The notes below the pieces were generated by a model. It worked only from the letters and a program-made list of their open reading frames with translations, was not told where the DNA came from and searched no databases. A stretch of 64,000 bases of DNA. Origin: Corynespora cassiicola. Its lineage: Eukaryota; Ascomycota; Dothideomycetes; Pleosporales; Corynesporascaceae. Positions 11,401 through 20,094 of this stretch are shown one piece after another (position 1 is the stretch's first letter; each line of letters starts with the position of its first letter). Made by a program: the position numbers and the translations under genes. The DNA is taken from contig JAEUWY010000007.1 in the NCBI GenBank assembly GCA_022059125.1, positions 1 through 64,000 of the forward strand, given 5' to 3'.

Positions 11401-12347
11401 ATTAAAACACCAAATCTACTTACATCCTATACCACCAGAAATACCAAGGTCAGCGAAAGCCTCATGCATCAAAAGTGGCAGCTCTACTTACACGCTTCAC
11501 CACCAAGGGCCTCAATTTTAGCAGAAGCCTTACACATTGAATTTGACAACTCTACTTACCCACTACACCACAAAACACACCATGGTTAGTAGAAACTTCG
11601 TGCATCAAAAATTGAGGCTCTACCCACCAACTAAACGGCCAGGTACCAAGATTAGCAGGAGTCTTGCACATCAGACGTCACAGCTTTACTTACTTCCTAT
11701 ACCGCCAGACACGAAATTTAGCGTAAGCCTCAAGCATCAAAGCCCACAGTTTCACTCACCCACTATAACACCAGACATACCAAAGTAAGTAAAAATATCG
11801 CGCATCAAAGCTCGCATGTCTACTTACAACCTACAACACCAGGCATGCCAAAGTTAGCAAAAATATTATGCATCAAAGCTCGGGGCTCTACTTACTGCCT
11901 ACATCATCAGACATACTAATATTAGCGTGAACCTTGTGTATCAAAGATCGAAACTCAACGCACATTCTACACGACCAGACACCAGGATTAGTAGAACTCT
12001 TGCATCAAATCTCGCAGCTCTACTCACCAACTGCACCACCAAACACACCAAGGTCAGCTGGAACTTTGTATGTCGAATTCTGTAGGCCTACACACTTCCT
12101 GCTTGTGACTTAGTTATCTAATCACAGCAAGAGTTAACAGACCACCTACTCTCTGTTCTTTCTGTCAGCCAGATTTATGGCACGGTAAGTTATCTTGGCG
12201 ACGTACCACAAAAATCCAGTCCTCTCCCATGTCTTCACTCCTAAAGTCGAGAACCGGTAGAGCTATATGAAAGATAGGGTTTATCATAGTGGCGGGACTT
12301 TTTCCGGCTGCTTTTATGAATGTGGGGTGACCGCTCCCTACATGCAT
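8474..12347 (-). CDS. HET-domain (heterokaryon incompatibility) protein with 25 single-codon microexons
   Basis: Minus-strand model: exon 1 12347-12207, 25 exons of 3 nt (12098 down to 10500), then 10444-10123, 10087-9253 and 9194-8474; about 697 aa, all phases compatible. HET hallmarks: YIALSHCWG near 9800, LPKTFQDAVRVTREFG with PYLWIDSLCIIQ, then SRAWVVQERVLARR, and the late PSWSW motif near 8900. An N-terminal part has CxxC-type pairs (CLVCRLL). HET proteins trigger cell death after fusion of unlike hyphae. The 58-nt intron 9252-9195 is well supported. Intron 10122-10088 is short (35 nt); an in-phase alternative acceptor gives 41 nt (to 10082). The exon at 10444 has no in-frame ATG, so the start must lie upstream of the microexons. 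Exon 1 ends before GTACGT at a codon boundary. A 26th microexon (GTG, 12145-12143) is possible but needs a weak GTCTGT donor. Exon 1 is the least certain part. Confidence 0.8.
10445..12098 (-). repeat. tandem array of introner-like introns separated by 3-nt exons (unit about 68 bp)
   Basis: Twenty-five three-base exons in transcription order, codon and lowest coordinate: GAA 12096, TTG 12028, AAT 11964, GCA 11896, GTT 11828, TGG 11760, GAA 11694, TTG 11628, TGG 11560, CGT 11492, GAT 11424, GCG 11359, TTG 11304, TGG 11236, CGA 11169, GAT 11099, CGT 11032, GAG 10964, TGG 10896, CGC 10828, GAT 10760, GAC 10691, GAT 10635, GCG 10568, AAG 10500. The 24 introns between them are 52-67 nt (13 are exactly 65) and a 55-nt intron follows (10499-10445). 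Every one starts GT (mostly GTAAGT/GTGAGT) and ends AG; nearly all have a GCTAAC/GCTGAC/GCTAAT-type branch point about 25 nt before the end. Similarity extends beyond splice signals (GAGCTG after the donor, then TTTGATGCGTGAGGCTT), as in fungal introner-like elements. The repeat period of 68 is not a multiple of 3, so the array is not a coding tandem repeat when unspliced. Confidence 0.8.
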
Positions 12348-13907
12348 CGGTCCTTTGATTTTTCCGGTTAAGCGATTAATACTCGAAAGAATCCCTTCGG
12401 ATAGGTTTATTTATTACAACCGCTCATGATGGCATTTTGAGTGGTTGCTATAAGCGAACGATCAACGCATCAGGTATTTCAATTGGCCATCAGAACAGGA
12501 AACTGCTGACATATCGCAGAAGGTCGTATGATATTACAAGAGCGAGTGTCACTCGCTAGAATTATCACAATTACTAAGCTTGCCGTGCGGTTCCTCTGGA
12601 TAGCCTGGCTAGAGTATCACCGAGAACAATATACCAACTTTCCACAACATGAGACCACACACCCAAGCACCTGAAAGTGCGACAGCAGGAATAATTCGAC
12701 ACACTGGAAGCCTACCAGAAAAGTTGACCTGGAACTCTTTCATCCAGCTAAAGGTGAATCATACAACGTTTTTAAGTAAACGAACATTCAACGTAGATCT
12801 TGAAAAGGGTTGTGATGTTGATGTCCAGTGCTTGACATTACTGCTAAATTTGTATTGCAAAAGGCTTTCGACACTATGTGGAAGAAAATGATCCATAGCG
12901 ATCTTCCGCAAATGTAGATGGCTAACCCAAAGAAAATAATTTCACTAGCATCAGAGAATTGGACAACTCAACCATTTCCATTCAACTTAATCGAGCATTC
13001 CCTTCATCATATTCACTTCAAGTACAATAACAATATACTGGGCCAGTCAATCATGGACACCTTGAGCGTAAATAGCTCTACAATACTGCCCACGTCTCTG
13101 ATCCCAAACCACCCCCCACTTGCTCTTGTACTGCCAATTGCCCTCCTTGCAACCAGCTAAATGAAATATCAAACCACGCTTTCCGCCAAAGATGACTAGA
13201 CCAAAGTCACTGACCGCACTGAGCGCCGCAGGATACAGAATCGTATTGCCCAGCGCGCACACCGTAAGCACACGTGAGCTTTTTTTTAGACATGCTTGCT
13301 CAACTTGCCCTAGGAAAAAGGCTCAGACAGAGACTGAAAGACATGGAGGATAGTACTGCATTGAACTATTATGTTTGGGTTGAGCCATCTTCCCTCGTAG
13401 AGTCGCATCTTCATCCCGTATCACCCTATCGAGAGTCCCTTTCGTCGAGCCCACACGTCTTTCTGCAAGACTGCGACATTACTCCTCAGCATTTATTTTT
13501 TCTGTTACCTGCTCTATCTTCGTACCTAGTGCCAGCGGTTCCAACCTCTAGACTTACAATGCTATCATGAATAACGTTGCCTAATGGGTCGGTCTATGCG
13601 TGCTTCCAGCCATCCGCATCGTCAAACTGCCTGGCCCAAACCCCTCTGGACCACCACTCCTACACCTTCGAGAGCGCCAGCCCTTTCGCGCAAGGCTATG
13701 CAGCCGTGGCCGGTAGATAGCGCAGATGGTCAGATAGTCATAGTCATTACAGTTCTCTCATCGCATAAAGCAATGCACTTGTTGCATATGTGAAGTAGCC
13801 TCTAGCGACCACCGCTCGACCCTCAGCGACCATCTGCTTTCCCTGTCACTCTCTCGTTGGAACAACGCGGGTAGACGGCATGTACTGGAGATGAGCCTCA
13901 CGCATAG
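12348..13907. other. intergenic region, upstream of the HET gene
   Basis: About 1.56 kb. It should contain the HET promoter next to 12347. A minus-strand frame at 13047-13271 (74 codons; contains VSDFGLVIFGGKRGLIFHLAGC) looks somewhat protein-like but I cannot assign it and it lacks a clear ATG context. Short plus-strand frames at 12649, 12918 and 13274 have no recognisable motif. Confidence 0.4.
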
Positions 13908-14960
13908 CTACATTCGTCGCCTTTCTGTCGTCGGCCTCCCATCACCACCTAGCCTCTTGCGTTTGCGGTGGTCCGGTCGGCCAGAAGGCGCATCCAGCCC
14001 TTGCGCGGCCACCAGCCTTGGCACGCTGAACGGCGACCCGCTGATGCTGCACGCTTCGCCATCGTCCAGCTCCAGCGAGATTTCGAGTCGGTCGCCAGTC
14101 ACGGTGCTGACCTGTATTCGCACGTTGCCGTCCTTTCCCAACAAGGGGGAGTCGGCCCTCGCATCGAGAATGGGGCAGTCATTGACAAGAAACCTACCGC
14201 GGCAGCGCGCCAGCTTGCCCACGAGCGCTCGCAAGGCAGGATCGCTGCGCCGCACCGAGCACAATACATGGCCTGTGATCGCGTACCTACCGTCGCGCCT
14301 CTGCGGCAGCGAGTCCAGCTCAAAGTAGAACAGCGAGGCCACCATGCAGCGCGCCACGGCATCAATCTGGCCGGACAGAGACGCATCCGCCTCGACCTTG
14401 GACACCAGCTCCGGTATGCTGGCCGCGTCGTCGAGCCTGGGCTCGGTGCCGCAGAAATCGACATTGAGTCGGTAGATGCGATGCAGGGTTCTGCCCGCCA
14501 GCACCGCCGTCTGGCACGCGCGTCTTACCGTCTTGTCTCGCGTCTTCTCCAGCAGGAGATCGCCCAGCCTGCGCAGCATCCCGTTCTTTCAGATGCTGCG
14601 ACAGTCGTCCGTCGACACGTCGTAGTTGCTCGGTCCCGGTTCGCCGGTGCCTAGAGAAACGACAAAGTCAGGTTCTTCCGAGCGCGGGAACAGGGCTGAT
14701 ACTTTGGAGAGCGCCCAGAGCAGCGGATCGTTTTCGAGCAGGCCAGGGTCTTGGAAGGTGCCGACCCCGTCGATGTGCTTGGGCGGGAAGAAACTGCGAG
14801 CCAGTCAATCTTACGTGGGAGGAAGAAAAAGAAAAGAAAGACGTACCCAGGCGCCGCAGACACAGCGCGTGCTCTGGTGTTTTGGTCAGTCGTAGAGGGG
14901 GAACGGCGGGGCAGGATCCTCTGACATCTCCTACAGCGGCACTCTTCCAGCCCCATCTTT
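13908..14960 (-). pseudogene. patatin-like phospholipase, truncated and with a nonsense codon
   Basis: Minus strand. Upstream part: ...AVSAAPG, a 51-nt GT-AG intron around 14852-14802, then FFPPKHIDGVGTFQDPGL (patatin D-G-G/A region, here DPG) and FVVSLGTGEP. A TGA at about 14589 follows CRSI, where I would expect a tryptophan (CRSIxKNG). After it the frame continues intact for 223 residues with the conserved family tail: IDAVARCMVASLFYFELDSLP, then CSISGSPFS and a terminal DHRKRK. The N-terminal half, with GGGxRG and the GxSxG nucleophile, is absent, and the sequence before AVSAAPG is out of frame. I therefore call it a broken remnant of a patatin/ankyrin-type fungal phospholipase. Only the 3' third has kept coding character, which suggests recent loss. 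Confidence 0.7.
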
Positions 14961-15694
14961 CGGCTTAATGATGCTGCGCTCTTTACACTGGTTAGACCTT
15001 TGTCCGTGCGGACTCGAGATACAATTCACCTTGGCCGGCACCCCGTGCATAGAGCAGGCCAGGGGTTTGAGAATGCGGCGTGCAAGGCAGGTGAGAACCA
15101 GGGCCCAAAAAGCAGTACCAAGGTGCAGAGGTTCACCACGGGAACCAAAAGCGCGCCCGCGGGACCTAAACCAGACCCCACAAGCTCTCGCAAACGCGGT
15201 GACAAATGTTTAGATTAATATTTGACAGTTACAACGTCTGTCTTAGCAGTCATAGGGCGTTGCTGACTTAATCTATGCGCGTTGGCATCTGAACTGCAAT
15301 ACCTTTTTGCGACAACTCTCGTACAACTTTACTATATAGTATAATGTGCAGTTGCATCTGCATCATACGCTTCTGTTACACAGAAACAACATATCACACC
15401 GCTCTCGAGCTTCGCGAAGCTCCTTTTGACACGCCAAAGATTGGGCCAGAAGGCGACAAGGCGACCACACTAGAATTGCCAAATTACCTAATCAGAAAAG
15501 TTTTCGAAACCCGTGAAACCTAGCAAAGTCCTTCATGCAGGAATACATGTTTAGAGCGACAATCGTGGGCTTGTGCCCGCCAAGAATCCTCTCATCTAGC
15601 CTTGTTAGAGATGGGCCATCTGGTGAAGGATACAAGAAAACGGTAGCGTGAAGCTATAGAGCTGGTAAAGACTTTTAGTAACTAGTTTTTCCAT
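14961..15694. other. intergenic region with a dispersed-repeat fragment (15139-15206)
   Basis: No gene recognised. The stretch 15139-15206 (+) encodes a peptide ending in PTSSRKRGDK. It aligns with the reverse complement of 17189-17256, whose peptide ends PPSSRKRGDN, so both are relics of one repeated sequence. The rest shows nothing specific. Confidence 0.45.
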
Positions 15695-16253
15695 CTACAC
15701 ATTGTCGTCCTTCCGTTTCTTCTTCGCTGGCTCCGACACTACCGACGTAGGTGTTGATGGTTGGAACTGGATACAGGACTGCGAATCCAACGAGGTCACC
15801 GAGCGTGCTGTTGTATTCTCTAATATAAGCAGAAAATGACGCTTGTTCTTTGCAAATGCCGGAATTGCCGCTTTTAAAGACTTCAAACGTTCTCTAACAG
15901 CATGGTCTGCGATGTTCTAAAGTATCTGTCGTGCTGACTCCACCTCTGTCTCTTTCCGTAACTAGAACTCGTATACCAACTCCATATGATGTGTATTCTG
16001 CTCCCTCCAGTGAACAAATATGTTCCCGTTGAGCAAATCGCAGGTAAGAGAGAAATGGCAGGTCTCAACCACGTTCGGCTCGTGTTTGCGTTCGCGTGAT
16101 ATGCTGTAGATTTCGTGAAGATGATTCACTATGACAGCCTCCACGAAACAGGAGATAAGGCTCGACCTGCTTGATGCCACCCCGTTCATTCTGCTGCGCT
16201 GCGATCCGTCTCTTTTCCACAACTTTCCTGGCATTCGGCGACAGTGGTATCAT
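15695..16253 (-). pseudogene. degraded gene fragment, DUF7924-like C-terminal region
   Basis: One minus-strand frame runs from 16253 to 15695, interrupted by two in-frame TAG codons: after HHMELVYEF, and after SARQIL. Both are explained by C-to-T change of Gln or Arg codons, as RIP would cause. The readable pieces are CHFSLTCDLL, VHWREQNTHHMELVYEF, LRKETEVESARQIL, and ADHAVRERLKSLKAAIPAF. The tail holds KKKRKD, a basic nuclear-localisation-like stretch. The HWREQ...HHMELVYE...ARQILxNIxDHAxxxRL pattern resembles the end of fungal DUF7924-type proteins, often found next to transposons. The family assignment is from memory and tentative; the pseudogene status is clear. Confidence 0.5.
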
Positions 16254-18451
16254 TCAAGACTTTTAGATTACACTTCAAAGGTATTTCTCTAATTCCTTAG
16301 AGAAAACGCAACCCTTGTCGATTAAGATATTGTAGGCTTTGAGCTTAGTACAGTTATCAAGATTTGATTAACTAGGGGAGGACGTTTAAGACGAAGACAT
16401 AGTAGAAGAAGACCTATGACTTTCAAAGAGTCGGATATTCTCTTCTGTAAGCAGTAAAACTTAATTTAACTCTGACAAAGGCGGGGTAGAAAGAGAAACT
16501 GTAAGTCGTTTTGCGGGCGGGAGCTGAGATGCGCTAAGCGCACAGCTTTTAGAGCGAGCGTGTTTTTTCTGTATAGAACAGTACTGCCTACGCAATGTCG
16601 TACAATCGCAGTTGTAGTAAAAGAATAGTATTATAGAAAAAAGATTAGAGGGAATATACTACGCCGCGTTGTATAAGGTAGTATAAATATAATAGCAATA
16701 CAGACCAGATTTTAGAAGCTAGGCGTGTTAGTTAACTTAGCAACTGTTAACGCCGATCATGTTAGCAGGCGACCAGCTAAATACTTTTTTTACCTACTTA
16801 AAAATTATAGTTAGCCTAGTTTAGCTTCTACAAAAATTTTCTGCTATAGAGCTATTTTGCTGCACTGCACAGATATAGAAGTTAGCTTAGTTTCTGCTGT
16901 AGTGTTTATTTCTAAATTTATATACAGTTAAAACGATGCAACAGCTACTATACTACAGTAACAATAACGCCTACATCCTTTTTATTCACTCTTTAAAAGT
17001 ATTTATCTCTTTTTATTACTTTCGGTTTTTCTGCAAACTCTTTCCTGAAGCAACTTCAGTCAGTTCCATGATATTTGAGATCTTCACTAAATTAATTGAG
17101 CAACGTAAGAAGCCCAGGATGGCTGCCTTTTTTGCTCCACGGCCAACTTTTAATATGGACCAAACGTAACCTTAGAGTTGGCCCAAGGATTGTCACCGCG
17201 CTTACGAGAGCTTGGTGGGACTGATTGTGGTTCTGTGGGCCCTTTTTTGGTTCCCGCTGTAGGATACTGCTGCTCTTCATACCTCTGCATAATGAAAAGC
17301 GCACAGCTTCGTACCGCAATTGTGAATGCGTTTTTTCTTCGATGTACAATCTGCAAATCAGGTTTTGTGTTCACTTCAAGAATGGTGTTATGATCAAAGT
17401 TGTAGCGCGACGCCGTCCTGAACATTCGGCCGCGATGAATTAGCGCCTGGACGAGGCCAATAGACGGTAAGTTCATCTTCGATCGCGGCCTGGATGCGTG
17501 CCCTAAAAGGTTTCGCCAAGGGAAGCTAGGATCCACGCAGAAGTTCCGACTTGGCGTTGGCGCCTGTCTTGGGCCTCAAAGAACTTCAATTCGCTGTCAC
17601 TACGACAGCATTTTGCTTTGAGTCGTCCGAGTCACTGAGCTACACAGCTACGCGTCTGCACGTTGTCAGCATCAGCAGACTTCTCCCACAATATCTTTTC
17701 TTGATCACTTGACGACCCCTGGTCGTATCTACACTCTGAGTGCGTTACCTGTTGCGCGCGGTCGCGACGCTGAATACATCTTAACTAGCGCTAACAGAAG
17801 GCGCACGGGTAGCGGAATCCTCCACCCATAAGCTTGCCTGCCCAAGGGAAGAAGCACTTGGTACTTTTATGCAGATTCATAGGTGAGTTCAGTGCATATC
17901 ATATATATGCTAGACACGACGAGGTTCCGTTTGTTGTATGCGCGTCTATCCCGCTATCTATATCGAATGCCGCACGATAGGTAATAGTTCTTGGGTCTTC
18001 TAGCAGAATGCCTTACCAGATCCTTTCCGTTGGATTCTCTCGGGCGGACATCCTACGTACAAGTGGGCCAACGTCGGAGATCCGCTTGATGAGGTGGCTC
18101 AATGCACAGCGCGGTAGGACCAGCTCTCGCCTAAAGGCCCTCACTAGCCTATTCCGAGTTACGAAAGCTCTGCTTCTGACGCACTTCCCACTTGCATTCT
18201 CGATCAATACTGTGCTTTGCAGCTCTCCCGTAATTCGGCGCTTCGAAATAAAGCTCGAGTGAGAATTGGCTACCTCGAGCTCTTCGCCAGGAAGAGGTCA
18301 TTTTTGTTTCTGGCGGCAGGCATCTTCACGGATGCGACGAGCGCATGGGCCGCGGAGATGATTTTCGTTTCATCGGTCCGATCAGGATGAGGGCAACTGG
18401 TGTTTACACCCATACCCGGCACTTCTATGGACTCCGATGCTCGACTCTCTC
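16254..18451. other. long gene-poor region with repeat relics
   Basis: About 2.2 kb. AT-rich between 16300 and 17050. The segment 17150-17536 (minus) is an open 128-codon frame that shares the SSRKRGD-type peptide with the relic at 15139-15206. An 84-codon plus-strand frame at 18008-18262 has no recognisable motif. The last few hundred bases serve as the upstream region of the LPMO gene. Confidence 0.45.
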
Positions 18452-18459
18452 TATATAAA
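18452..18459 (+). promoter_or_regulatory. probable TATA box of the LPMO gene
   Basis: TATATAAA-like sequence (CTATATAAAC) preceded by a pyrimidine run, 168 bp before the ATG at 18627. A start site about 30 bp downstream would give a leader of roughly 140 nt rich in T and C. Position and context fit, but no transcript evidence is available. Confidence 0.5.
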
Positions 18460-18626
18460 CATTGAGAAACTCTCCTCATGCTCATCATTGCATCCAAGGA
18501 CACTCTTTTCTACAGCACATTCTTTTACTTGCCTTCTCAAGTTCCCAGCTACTGGTTAGCTCGATCTTTTATATTAGCAACACTTATATTGACAATCTTT
18601 TGCTATTTTCATCCACCTTATCAATC

Positions 18627-19649
18627 ATGTACACCAACGTCCAGCTTGCTGCTCTAAGCGGCGCTCTTCTCGCCCTCCCTTCCACCTACGCTCACATGAT
18701 TATGAGTAGCCCTGTTCCTTATGGGGCTCCCAACAACTCTCCTTTGGATGCCTCTGGCTCAGACTTCCCTTGCAAGATTGGTGGCTCTGGCTCTTATGAT
18801 GTCACTACCATGAACGAGTGGGCTGTGGGTTCCCAGCAGACTCTTTCCTTCACCGGCAGTGCTACCCATGGTGGTGGTTCTTGCCAAGTCTCCGTCACTA
18901 CCGACAAGCAGCCTACCAAGGGCTCGAAGTTCAAGGTGATTCACAGCATTGAAGGCGGTTGCCCTACCTCCGACGGAGGTAATGGCGGTGCCCTTAACAC
19001 TTTCAACTTCGAGGTGCCCAAGGAGCTCCCTAATGGTGAACTCACAATGGCTTGGACCTGGTTCAACAAGGTTGGCAACCGGGAGATGTACATGAACTGT
19101 GCTCCTATCACGGTCAGCGGTGGATCTGACGATACTTCTGGTTTCGACTCTCTGCCAGACATGGCCACGGCCAACATTGGAGGCAGCAGCTGTTCTACTT
19201 CTGCAGGCTCTGACTACACGTTCGCCAACCCCGGAAAATCTGTTGAGCGTGCCGGAACTGGACCTTTCATGGAGGTGTGCGGTGGTGCTGCCTCTGATGA
19301 TAGCAGCACCGGTGGCAGCGGCGGCAGCGGCGGCGGCGAATCCGCACCTCCCTCTGAACCGGCTCCCGAAGCCCCCAAGGAAAAAGTAACTTTTACCATC
19401 CAGCATGGTGTGACCATTTGGGCCTCAGCTAACATGGCTTCTCAGACTCCTCCCTCTGGTGGTAGCAGTGCTAGTGGTTGCACAGATGGCCAAATTGTGT
19501 GCAATGGCTCTAGTGAGTTCGGCATTTGCAATAGTGGATCAGCTGTTTTCCAGCCTGTTGCCGCCGGAACAACTTGCTCCAATGGTCAGATCATGCGCAA
19601 GCGTGATATTTCCTACACACACCGCGCGCAGCGCACCGCTATCCCTTAG
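18627..19649 (+). CDS. lytic polysaccharide monooxygenase, AA11-like with C-terminal X278 module
   Basis: Intronless, 340 aa. Signal peptide 1-22 (ends PSTYA) is cleaved before His23, giving the N-terminal His of the copper histidine brace. The second brace histidine is His81 in GSATHGGGSC; Tyr155 (REMYMNC) is a good candidate for the axial Tyr. The catalytic domain runs to about residue 220 with the expected cysteines. A Gly/Ser/Pro-rich linker follows (about 222-285). The C-terminal module CTDGQIVCNGSSEFGICN...FQPVAAGTTCSNGQI is the X278 domain common in fungal AA11 proteins and thought to bind chitin. AA11 enzymes oxidatively cleave chitin outside the cell. The upstream in-frame ATG at 18462 lies at the TATA box and is rejected; 18627 starts the signal peptide. 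The last residues (MRKRDISYTHRAQRTAIP) are unusually basic. Confidence 0.92.
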   Translation: MYTNVQLAALSGALLALPSTYAHMIMSSPVPYGAPNNSPLDASGSDFPCKIGGSGSYDVTTMNEWAVGSQQTLSFTGSATHGGGSCQVSVTTDKQPTKGSKFKVIHSIEGGCPTSDGGNGGALNTFNFEVPKELPNGELTMAWTWFNKVGNREMYMNCAPITVSGGSDDTSGFDSLPDMATANIGGSSCSTSAGSDYTFANPGKSVERAGTGPFMEVCGGAASDDSSTGGSGGSGGGESAPPSEPAPEAPKEKVTFTIQHGVTIWASANMASQTPPSGGSSASGCTDGQIVCNGSSEFGICNSGSAVFQPVAAGTTCSNGQIMRKRDISYTHRAQRTAIP

Positions 19650-20094
19650 CTTTTTGTTGCCGACAAATGAAAGTTTAGAATAAGATACAAGTCAGTGGAT
19701 GCAGATACAATTTACAGTTCGTAAAACAGGCATAGTAATTTAGCTCCAAAGAAATGGAATTATCTGTTCTATAAACTAGATGGTCATAGCGTTTAGCTGT
19801 GGCTTGCTCGAAATAGCTCGGAGCCCGTGTCGTTCTGGGTGGTGGCCAAACATCCGGTTCTGGGGGGCCTTATATACCCTAGCCATAGCACTGACTTACT
19901 AAGCCTTTCTGGTTCTGGTACTGCTAATTTGGTACAAGTTTGGTGACCAGGTCCTTAGTATGAATGTCTACAGATCAAAATGCACGTCATAGATAATAGC
20001 TTATTCTTTTTATTTTTAAACGGACAACATATCAATCATAGGTCATATTTAGCAACCTCCAGGTTGCATCCTTAGGACCCATTATGGTTTTACC
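19650..20094. other. intergenic region
   Basis: About 445 bp, 3' flank of the LPMO gene running into the remains of a HET gene. Nothing distinct seen. Confidence 0.4.

Noticed and set aside
11139..11788. Overlapping plus-strand open frames in the array (60-86 codons)
   Set aside because: They are by-products of a 68-bp repeat that is not a multiple of three; peptide repeats drift in frame and lie antisense to the HET gene.
10500..12098. The 68-bp array as a CRISPR array or plain minisatellite
   Set aside because: The surroundings are fungal, there are no spacers, and each unit keeps GT, branch point and AG in fixed order with a 3-nt gap in phase with the flanking exons.
13968..14654. 228-codon plus-strand frame
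   Set aside because: Antisense to the patatin-like remnant, whose conserved motifs show the true strand.
18759..19406. 215-codon minus-strand frame
   Set aside because: Antisense to the LPMO gene.
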